Below, piece by piece: positions 1-4,436 of a DNA stretch of 8,774 bases. Origin of the DNA: an uncultured Eubacteriales bacterium (GTDB lineage Bacteria > Bacillota > Clostridia > Oscillospirales > Acutalibacteraceae); assembly GCA_900322105.1 (NCBI GenBank), contig ONYV01000028.1:1-8774 (forward strand), written 5' to 3'. Position numbers and translations under genes: made by a program. Below the pieces are notes generated by a model. It worked only from the letters and a program-made list of their open reading frames with translations, had not been told where the DNA came from and did not search any database. The number at the start of each line of letters is the position of its first letter. Position 1 is the stretch's first letter.

Positions 1-1488
1 CGGATCGCCAAAGCGGAAGCACTCCTGATCTCGTGTGCCAAAGGCGCTGTGATTTCTCATCAGCGGCGTAAAAATGCCGAAGGCAAGCCAGCGCAGAACA
101 AGATCACGGGTAGAATTTGCGCCGAAACCGCCGAGGTCAGCACCGCTGTAAAGGAAGCCGCACATATTCAGCGACGGCATCATTTTGATATTCAGCAGGA
201 TATGCGCCCACCATGACTGGTTGTCACCTGTCCAGATACCGCCATAGCGGTGCATTCCGACATAGGAGGAACGTGAGAACAGCAGGATGCGATGATCGGG
301 AGAGAGTGTATCAAAGGCTTCTGCGGCGGCTCTTGTCATCATATAGCCGTAAAGATTATGTACGTCTTTGTGACAGATCGTTTTGCCGTTTACGGTATGG
401 TACATGGATTCATAGTCTTTCATGCGGTTTTGCAGTCCGCCGACATGGGAACTGAGCTCAAAGAATTTGTTGGAGTCGCTGCAGGAGAAGTCAAACGCTT
501 TCAGATAGTCCATCGCTTCCGCAACGCCCTCGTCCGTATAGAACATAGCAGGCTCGTTCATGTCGTTCCAGAAACCGTCAATGCCGCAGTCAAGCAGTCT
601 TTGGTATTTTCCGCCAAACCACTGCCGCACTTCTTCGCTGAGAAAATCGGGGAAATGCGTTCTCCCCGGCCATACGCCCGCGACAAAGTAACTGCCGTCC
701 TTGCGCTTGCAGAAATAGCCCTTTTCAACGCCTTCTTCATAAACGTCATAGCCCTCTTCGATCTTCACGCCTGCGTCGATGATCGGCACAAGGTGAATGT
801 TGTTTTCCTTCATTTCGGACACGAAAGCAGGAAAGTCGGGGAAGCGCTCATTGCTGACGGTGAAGTCCTTGTAGCCTTCCATGTAGTCGATATCCATATA
901 CACAGCGTCGAGCGGAATGTGGTTTTCACGGTAGCTTCTGACGATCTCACGGATGTCGTCAGCGGTATAATAGCTCCAGCGGCTCTGCTGAAAGCCGAAC
1001 GCCCATTTCGGCGCAATATAACTCTGTCCGATCATGGCGCGGAACTGACGCACGATATCTTTGCAGTCGCTGCCTTTGATGATGTAGAGGGTAAAATCAC
1101 CAACAGACGGTGTGACGGTGAGTTTGTCATGTTCGCTGTAGCCGATATCGAAAGTGACTTTTGCAGGGCAGTCGACAAACAGTCCGAAGGTCTGCTGACC
1201 GCTGAGCAGCAGGAAATTATGCGAGCCGTAGAGAGAACGCTTTTCTTCGGTATGATAGGGGTCGTCACTGTTGAAACTCTCGTAGAGATGTCCTCGTTTG
1301 TTGATGCCTCGGACTGCCTCTCCCAGACCGTATACAATATCGTCCTCTGCCATAGGGCATGAAAAAGATAACAGTCCGTTTTTGTCCGTTTGTCCGGTCA
1401 GGAAAGGAAGTTCTGTCTGACATTCCCCGACAGACAAAATGACGGCTTCGGTGGGGAATGGTTTGCCGAATACGAATTTTTGCAGCAT
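1..1488 (-). CDS. Glycoside hydrolase family 31 alpha-glucosidase (3' part outside window)
   Basis: Retaining alpha-glycosidase, probably a cytoplasmic alpha-glucosidase acting on malto- or isomalto-oligosaccharides; no signal peptide is visible. I translated it by hand: 496 codons are open from an ATG at 1486-1488 to the window edge, so the stop codon and roughly the last quarter of a typical enzyme of about 660-680 residues are missing. The start has AGGAGA 6 nt upstream. GH31 signatures: YMDIDYMEGYKDF around residues 197-209, WPGRTHFPDF, the nucleophile in GFWNDMNEP (Asp309), RSSYVGMHRYGG, and the acid/base in WTGDNQSWW (Asp422). From memory, Blautia obeum Ro-alphaG1 has its catalytic Asp pair and its specificity-setting Trp169 each two residues earlier; Trp171 here (FQQSRWSYY) would match that Trp, which suggests an isomaltose-type preference (inference). 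No frameshift was seen. An alpha-xylosidase is less likely but not excluded. Confidence 0.95.
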   Translation of the reverse strand, partial: MLQKFVFGKPFPTEAVILSVGECQTELPFLTGQTDKNGLLSFSCPMAEDDIVYGLGEAVRGINKRGHLYESFNSDDPYHTEEKRSLYGSHNFLLLSGQQTFGLFVDCPAKVTFDIGYSEHDKLTVTPSVGDFTLYIIKGSDCKDIVRQFRAMIGQSYIAPKWAFGFQQSRWSYYTADDIREIVRSYRENHIPLDAVYMDIDYMEGYKDFTVSNERFPDFPAFVSEMKENNIHLVPIIDAGVKIEEGYDVYEEGVEKGYFCKRKDGSYFVAGVWPGRTHFPDFLSEEVRQWFGGKYQRLLDCGIDGFWNDMNEPAMFYTDEGVAEAMDYLKAFDFSCSDSNKFFELSSHVGGLQNRMKDYESMYHTVNGKTICHKDVHNLYGYMMTRAAAEAFDTLSPDHRILLFSRSSYVGMHRYGGIWTGDNQSWWAHILLNIKMMPSLNMCGFLYSGADLGGFGANSTRDLVLRWLAFGIFTPLMRNHSAFGTRDQECFRFGDP

Positions 1489-1523
1489 AAGATCTCTCCT
1501 TTATTGATGGATTTGTTACACTG

Positions 1524-1532
1524 ATTATATCA
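1524..1532 (-). promoter_or_regulatory. Extended -10 promoter of the GH31 gene
   Basis: Read on the minus strand, TGATATAAT is a perfect TATAAT with the TG-N extension, 35 nt before the GH31 ATG. No good -35 hexamer lies 16-18 nt upstream (best TAGATT), which fits an extended -10 promoter. The predicted 5' leader is short, about 25-30 nt, so most GH31 transcripts need not pass through the structured RNA further upstream. Confidence 0.6.
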
Positions 1533-1562
1533 CAGGAAACAAGAAAAATCTATGTCGGGAAG

Positions 1563-1589
1563 AAAAAACTGTCTGATTTTTGTATCAGA
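1563..1589 (-). terminator. Weak terminator-like hairpin between the small RNA and the GH31 promoter
   Basis: On the minus strand TCTGAT and ATCAGA form a 6-bp stem with a 6-nt loop, followed after three bases (CAG) by six T. The stem is AT-rich and the T run is offset, so this would be a weak terminator. It may back up the stronger one at 1628-1652 and insulate GH31 from upstream transcription. Confidence 0.35.
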
Positions 1590-1627
1590 TGCAAACGCCG
1601 CAGCTGAGCCGACAAGTATTTTCTGAC

Positions 1628-1652
1628 AAAAAAACATAGCCACCTTTATGTT
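1628..1652 (-). terminator. Intrinsic terminator of the minus-strand small RNA
   Basis: AACATA pairs perfectly with TATGTT around the 8-nt loop AAGGTGGC, followed directly by a run of seven T (two of them within the stem arm). A further outer pairing, CTGACA with TGTCAG beyond the T run, makes a longer inverted repeat in the DNA (about 1622-1657). The stem is only 6 bp and AT-rich, but the T run is strong. Confidence 0.55.
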
Positions 1653-1742
1653 GTCAGGAACCCCTTCTTGAACCTGAAAACATAAGAGTGACTATACTTT
1701 TGCGTACAACAGAAAGGCCCGTTTCCATCCATTGATTGCGCA
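1628..1742 (-). ncRNA. Candidate structured small RNA or attenuator leader, about 115 nt
   Basis: The region lies between a good minus-strand promoter and an intrinsic terminator, with no ORF inside. On the minus strand there is a 5' domain: UUGCG (1743-1739) can pair with CGCAA (1704-1700), enclosing CAAUGGA (1734-1728) paired with UCUGUUG (1713-1707, two G-U pairs). Next comes an 18-position stem, 1690-1673 against 1658-1641, with 16 pairs (one G-U) and two mismatches. The terminator hairpin (AACAUA 1652-1647 with UAUGUU 1638-1633) reuses the 3' arm of that stem, so the two folds exclude each other. That arrangement is typical of attenuators and riboswitches. I checked it by eye against T-box, c-di-GMP, purine, preQ1, 6S and SRP signatures and recognised none. 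It may act alone as an sRNA or control read-through into GH31. Confidence 0.5.
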
Positions 1743-1748
1743 ATTATT

Positions 1749-1777
1749 ATATTACCTTAATTTGGATAAAAAGTCAA
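1749..1777 (-). promoter_or_regulatory. Sigma-A-type promoter of the minus-strand small RNA
   Basis: On the minus strand TTGACT (1777-1772) is followed by a 17-nt spacer and TAATAT (1754-1749). An alternative TATAAT at 1751-1746 would have a 20-nt spacer. Predicted start is near 1741-1743, at the palindrome UUGCGCAA. No start codon with a ribosome site follows before the terminator, which supports an RNA-only transcript. Confidence 0.6.
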
Positions 1778-2087
1778 TAAAATTTGAAAAGTGTGCTGTG
1801 ATTTTTTAGCGTTTATGCAGGTAACAAATTACGTGAAAAATATACCATATGGAAGGTATGTTTGTGAATGAAATGAGAAGAGTGAGAAAAACAAAGCGGC
1901 GGTGAGTGACGGGGATTTATTGACAGAATTGGAAAAAGGATAGAAAACAGCGGCAGGTATGGTCGCGTATAAAAATATTTTTATCGTAGAATAAAGAATA
2001 AAATTAAAAAGAGGGTTGACAGCGTGAAAATACTCTTTGTTATTTTTACCGCCCGAAAGTTCACAAGAGGTTACAAAATATTTCAAT
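1778..2087. other. AT-rich intergenic stretch with no supportable gene
   Basis: I find no convincing coding sequence here. It contains a perfect 16-bp palindrome ATAAAAATATTTTTAT at 1969-1984, isolated TTGACA hexamers (1920-1925, 2016-2021) lacking good partner -10 boxes at 17 nt, and a loose inverted repeat AAAGAG/CTCTTT (2008-2013, 2033-2038). The low GC content contrasts with the neighbouring coding regions and fits a divergent regulatory region. Confidence 0.5.
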
Positions 2088-2202
2088 GTTGAATACGTTG
2101 AAAACATCTCAACCGTCAAAACGTTGATTTATTAACCGTTTCAACATAGTTTTCAACATCTTTTAACGTAACTTTCCACTTTATTAACCGAGTTTTCAAC
2201 AT
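2088..2202. repeat. Cluster of GTTTTCAACA-like boxes with an 11-bp direct repeat
   Basis: GTTTTCAACAT occurs at 2149-2159 and 2192-2202, the inverse GTTGAAAAC at 2097-2105, and a one-base-shorter form GTTTCAACAT at 2138-2147; GTTGAA also occurs at 2088-2093. The 11-mer TTTATTAACCG is repeated exactly at 2128-2138 and 2180-2190, 52 bp apart (about five helical turns), and is each time followed within 2 bp by a box. This looks like an array of sites for one DNA-binding protein. TTTTCAACA differs from a DnaA-type TTTTCCACA at one base, but there is no dnaA, dnaN or rpmH nearby. It lies directly upstream of the promoter for the gene at 2302. Confidence 0.5.
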
Positions 2203-2212
2203 TTACAAACTG

Positions 2213-2233
2213 TATAATGAGATATTTCTCATT
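2213..2233 (+). promoter_or_regulatory. -10 element and overlapping inverted repeat before the small membrane protein gene
   Basis: TATAAT at 2213-2218 is a perfect -10, but no good -35 lies 16-18 nt upstream, which suggests activator dependence, perhaps via the boxes at 2088-2202. AATGAGA (2216-2222) and TCTCATT (2227-2233) form a perfect 7-bp inverted repeat with a TATT centre over the start of transcription: a repressor operator or a small 5' hairpin. The leader would be about 75-80 nt. Confidence 0.45.
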
Positions 2234-2301
2234 TCTGCTGCATAAAATGGTTATTTGATACCCATCCTATTCCTTGAAAACCTGACGTGAGGAGGAATAT
2301 T

Positions 2302-2562
2302 GTGATTAAAGGCATCAACCACAGTATGATCGAGCTGAATGAAACGGGAAATGAGTATTATGAGAGAGCGATCCTCATCATTAAGCCTGAATATGCGTCT
2401 TTGCAGCGTGCGCTGCTGGAAAGGGAAGCAAGAAAGATGCTCAGGAACATGGATGCGCCTGCGGTGATAAAAAACAGGAAGCGAAAGCTCCTGCCTGTGC
2501 TGACAGGGGTGATCTGCTGTTTTTTAGGGATGCTTTTGGGACTTTGCTGTCGGGTCTGCTGA
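2302..2562 (+). CDS. Small single-span membrane protein, unknown function (86 aa)
   Basis: I do not recognise a named family, although the N-terminus (MIKGINHSMIELNETGNEYYERAI, given here as MIKGINHSMIELNETGN then EYYERAI) resembles hypothetical proteins common in Clostridia. The start is set at GTG 2302 rather than the in-frame GTG at 2287, because AGGAGG (2290-2295) sits 6 nt before 2302 and lies inside the reading frame if 2287 is used. Layout: a soluble, charged N-terminal part (1-58), a basic stretch NRKRK (58-62), then a hydrophobic segment (63-82) and a Cys-rich end (CCRVC). By the positive-inside rule the N-terminus should be cytoplasmic. The next gene starts 2 nt after the stop, so the two are probably translationally coupled. 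Confidence 0.75.
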   Translation: MIKGINHSMIELNETGNEYYERAILIIKPEYASLQRALLEREARKMLRNMDAPAVIKNRKRKLLPVLTGVICCFLGMLLGLCCRVC

Positions 2563-2564
2563 AA

Positions 2565-3134
2565 ATGAACGTGACACTTCGGTATGCAGCGGCGGATGTC
2601 TGCATAGAATGGACAAGGATATTATCTGATACGGAGCTGATGTCATTGTCCCGCAAAGCGCTGCCGCTGTATATCCTTTCGGTTCTTTCGGGAGGATTTG
2701 TACTGTATATCGCAAGGGAGTGTTCAAAAGAAGCCTCATGGAGCCTGCTGATCTCTGCGGTCAATGGCAGTCCGTGGGAACTGACAAAACCGTTTTTGCT
2801 GGTCTTTATCTTGTGGAGCTTTGTGGAAATGGCGTGTGAACGTCCGCATTTGCTGCATTACGTCAGTGTGCGTATCCTCTCAATGCACCTGATGCTGATC
2901 GTGTCGCTGACGCTGTTGTCTGTCATCAGGCATTTTGGTCAAAGTGAACTGTGGAGGATGGCAGGTATCTTTGCTGCTGTCACGGCAGGAGAACTTGCAA
3001 CATATTTTTCTTACCGCAGTCAGTGCAAAACGGAACTGCTTTTTGTGCCGATCCTCATTTCCTTTATCCTGTTGTTTTTCAGTTTGCTGTTTTGTACACT
3101 CTATCCGCTGCCCCTGCCGTTTTTTGCGCCGTGA
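2565..3134 (+). CDS. Polytopic membrane protein resembling DUF6512 (189 aa)
   Basis: Integral membrane protein of unknown role. About five hydrophobic segments can be seen (LPLYILSVLSGGFVLYIA; PFLLVFILWSFVEMA; ILSMHLMLIVSLTLLSVI; MAGIFAAVTAGELATYF; LLFVPILISFILLFFSLLF). The segment SAVNGSPWELTKPF between the first two resembles the SxVNESxWEHxK motif I associate with DUF6512; the assignment rests on memory and is tentative. Start chosen at ATG 2565, just past the upstream stop (2560-2562); an in-frame TTG at 2544 would overlap that gene and has GGGA only 3 nt away. No strong ribosome site precedes 2565, consistent with translational coupling. The C-terminus is short (LPLPFFAP) after a run of six T (3119-3124). 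Confidence 0.75.
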   Translation: MNVTLRYAAADVCIEWTRILSDTELMSLSRKALPLYILSVLSGGFVLYIARECSKEASWSLLISAVNGSPWELTKPFLLVFILWSFVEMACERPHLLHYVSVRILSMHLMLIVSLTLLSVIRHFGQSELWRMAGIFAAVTAGELATYFSYRSQCKTELLFVPILISFILLFFSLLFCTLYPLPLPFFAP

Positions 3135-3181
3135 CAAGAGCGTCTTTTACGATTATCTTACAGAAATGATGCAACGTCACA

Positions 3182-3224
3182 TTGACTTGACTGCCCTGAC
3201 ATGATAAAATGAGATATCATGACA
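3182..3224 (+). promoter_or_regulatory. Strong promoter with overlapping operator-like inverted repeat
   Basis: TTGACT (3182-3187), 17-nt spacer, TAAAAT (3205-3210) with a TG-N extended -10 (3202-3204). TGACATGATA (3197-3206) and TATCATGACA (3215-3224) form an inverted repeat with 9 of 10 matches and an 8-bp centre, covering the -10 and start point, where a repressor would block polymerase. The 10-mer AATGAGATAT (3208-3217) sits in the same register to the -10 as the identical 10-mer at 2216-2225. Confidence 0.7.
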
Positions 3225-3246
3225 AGTCAGCAAAGGAGACGGCAGT

Positions 3247-4014
3247 ATGAAAGTGATCGGTATTGTGATACGGGTGCTGGTGGTGTGTGTATCGGCAGGT
3301 ATGGTTTTGTGGTGCGCCGCTTCCATGATATTGAATATCGGCAGTGTGACAGGAATGCTGCTGTTTGGTGTGATCGGGATATGTGCATTGTTCTGGGGCA
3401 GTATTTCCGCCTTTTTGCGCCGCTTGAGAGAAAAAAAGGTCTGGTTGGTTTTGACAAATATTTTTGCGTGTTTGCTTGGCTTGATCGCTCTGTATGCCTT
3501 GACGCTGCTGTGTGTGATGAATGTCTATGCTCACAGACCGCCTGCGGAAAATGCAACGCTGGTGGTGCTGGGATGTCAGGTCAACGGCAGCAGTCCGAGT
3601 CTGATGCTCAGCAGGCGCATTGACGCGGCTTATCAATATCTGCAGGAACATCCGAATGCAAAATGTATTCTTTCGGGCGGACAAGGCAGTAATGAAAACC
3701 TCAGCGAAGCGCAGTGTATGTATAACGAGCTGATTAAAAAAGGCATTTCGCCTGAAAGGATGTTCAGGGAAGATCAGTCTGTCAATACCGCAGAGAACAT
3801 CCGTTTTTCGGGAGAGGTGATCCGCAAAGAGGGACTTAGCAATGATCTTGCGATCGTAACAGACGGTTTTCATGAGCTGAGAGCAGCGCTGATCTCACAG
3901 GAACAGGGCTTTTCCTGCGGCGCAGTGCCATCGAAAACGCCGCTTTACTTAGCGGCAAACTTTACCATTCGTGAGATGATCGCACTGACAGCAAGGTTTG
4001 TCGGGCTTGGCTGA
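3247..4014 (+). CDS. DUF218 (YdcF/SanA-like) membrane protein (255 aa)
   Basis: Envelope-associated protein of the DUF218/YdcF family, whose biochemical role is poorly defined; members such as SanA and ElyC are linked to cell-envelope integrity. ATG 3247 has AGGAG at 3234-3238, 8 nt upstream. Three membrane segments lie at about 4-26, 36-56 and 66-91, followed by the DUF218 domain (about 104-255), presumably outside the membrane by family precedent. Family motifs: VVLGCQVNG (106-114), PSLMLSRRIDAA (117-128), ILSGGQGSNENLSEAQ (141-156), EDQSVNTAENI (175-185) and IVTDGFHELRA (203-213). The conserved acidic, Asn and His positions are present, so the domain looks intact. It has its own promoter and operator and is followed by a terminator-like hairpin, so it is probably monocistronic. 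Confidence 0.9.
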   Translation: MKVIGIVIRVLVVCVSAGMVLWCAASMILNIGSVTGMLLFGVIGICALFWGSISAFLRRLREKKVWLVLTNIFACLLGLIALYALTLLCVMNVYAHRPPAENATLVVLGCQVNGSSPSLMLSRRIDAAYQYLQEHPNAKCILSGGQGSNENLSEAQCMYNELIKKGISPERMFREDQSVNTAENIRFSGEVIRKEGLSNDLAIVTDGFHELRAALISQEQGFSCGAVPSKTPLYLAANFTIREMIALTARFVGLG

Positions 4015-4080
4015 AAAACGGAGCAGGAACATCAGGCTGATACTCCACATAAACACGGCGGTTTTAGGAAAGGGGGTGCG

Positions 4081-4136
4081 GGTGTCCGGTGGACACCTCT
4101 GCCGCAGGCAGAAGCACCGACCGAGCCGACAGGCGA
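4081..4136. repeat. Repeat module copy 1: hairpins plus 37-bp block shared with 8634-8670
   Basis: GGTGTCC-GGT-GGACACC (4081-4097) is a perfect hairpin. Next to it TCTGCC-GCA-GGCAGA (4098-4112) is a second perfect hairpin that begins the block shared with the right end of the window. Positions 4100-4136 match 8634-8670 at 36 of 37 bases. The only difference inside that block (G4111 versus A8645) is compensated by C4099 versus T8633, so the hairpin pairs in both copies. This points to a selected nucleic-acid structure rather than chance similarity. Confidence 0.7.
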
Positions 4137-4146
4137 GATAGGGAAT

Positions 4147-4174
4147 AACCCTTTTTCCGCCGGAAAAGGGTTTT
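4147..4174 (+). terminator. Terminator-like hairpin after the DUF218 gene
   Basis: AACCCTTTT, a bulged T, CC, loop GCC, GG and AAAAGGGTT form an 11-bp stem with one bulge, followed by only two more T before CCCC. The stem is good but the T tract is short, so termination may be partial. This insertion is absent from the second copy of the surrounding repeat. Confidence 0.45.
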
Positions 4175-4191
4175 CCCCACGTAACTGCCAT

Positions 4192-4210
4192 GACAAAATG
4201 GATTTCCGTG
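4192..4210 (+). promoter_or_regulatory. Conserved 19-bp upstream block, copy 1
   Basis: GACAAAATGGATTTCCGTG is identical at 8698-8716. In both copies exactly 18 nt separate the block from a TTGACA hexamer, placing it at about -54 to -72. That is a plausible activator or upstream-element position for the promoter at 4229. Confidence 0.6.
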
Positions 4211-4228
4211 AAAAATGATGAAAGCCTA

Positions 4229-4257
4229 TTGACATCATTCCGCAGAAATAGTAATAT
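4229..4257 (+). promoter_or_regulatory. Promoter of the structured leader and protease gene
   Basis: TTGACA (4229-4234) has a consensus -35, a 17-nt spacer and TAATAT (4252-4257) as -10. Predicted start is about 4263-4266. It is the only convincing promoter before the protease gene, so protease mRNA probably begins here and carries the leader at 4264-4362. Confidence 0.75.
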
Positions 4258-4263
4258 AAGGTG

Positions 4264-4362
4264 TGGGGATAGCTTACCGCAGAAGGGTAGGTTATTGGAT
4301 CCTTTGGACTGAAAATCGTATATATTTCCCTCTGATCGGACGGTTCAGAGGGATTCTTTTTT
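4264..4362 (+). ncRNA. Candidate structured leader RNA ending in a terminator
   Basis: About 100 nt between the promoter and an intrinsic terminator, without an ORF. AUAGCUUACC (4269-4278) pairs over all ten positions with GGUAGGUUAU (4286-4295), including two G-U pairs, around the loop GCAGAAG. A middle single-stranded or weakly folded part (4296-4325) leads into the terminator. CAGAAGGG (4280-4287), mostly in the hairpin loop, is complementary to the terminator 5' arm CCCUCUG (4328-4334) with one bulged A, which could give a pseudoknot or anti-terminator. I checked it by eye and could not match it to a known riboswitch class. Read-through would extend 75 nt to the protease start, so attenuation control of the protease is the simplest reading; a stand-alone sRNA is the alternative. 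Confidence 0.5.
4327..4362 (+). terminator. Strong intrinsic terminator ahead of the protease gene
   Basis: CCCTCTGA (4328-4335) pairs perfectly with TCAGAGGG (4345-4352), extended by T4327-A4353, with a 9-nt loop, then TTC and six T (4357-4362). It lies upstream, not downstream, of the protease ORF and after the only promoter, so it must be read through or regulated for the protease to be made from that promoter. Confidence 0.8.
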
Positions 4363-4436
4363 AATGATGCGGAGCAAGGGAGCGGATGCTCTTTGATGAA
4401 TGCTCCTGTGACGGACGAAAGCAGGGATCATGATAT

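Noticed and set aside
292..1362. Long plus-strand ORF of 356 codons
   Set aside because: It is antisense to the GH31 gene, whose minus-strand frame carries clear GH31 motifs; the plus-strand product has no recognisable domain and no convincing ribosome site.
1628..1742. T-box leader, because of GGTGG ahead of the terminator
   Set aside because: Too short, no Stem I motifs, no ACCGCG following GGTGG, and the downstream gene is not an aminoacyl-tRNA or amino acid gene.
1864..1905. Micro-ORF (GTG start, GGAAGG 7 nt upstream) encoding a 13-residue basic peptide with RRVRKTKRR
   Set aside because: The ribosome site and frame are plausible, but there is no promoter or terminator around it and the length is within chance expectation.
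1829..2119. Minus-strand ORF of 96 codons, hydrophobic
   Set aside because: TTG start without a ribosome site, AT-rich composition, overlap with the repeated box array, and no family resemblance; likely chance.
2088..2202. Chromosomal replication origin
   Set aside because: Boxes lack the TTATCCACA consensus, and dnaA, dnaN, rpmH or a plasmid initiator gene are absent.
3119..3204. Frameshift at the six-T run truncating the DUF6512-like protein (alternative tail FLRRDKSVFYDYLTEMMQ)
   Set aside because: Skipping one T would add about 25 residues, but I cannot show that the added tail matches the family, and the extension would run over the next gene's -35 and into its -10; kept as an intact gene.
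3219..3873. ORFs on both strands overlapping the DUF218 gene (3219-3623 plus, 3217-3873 minus)
   Set aside because: Shadow frames; the 3247-4014 frame carries the full set of DUF218 motifs and the ribosome site.
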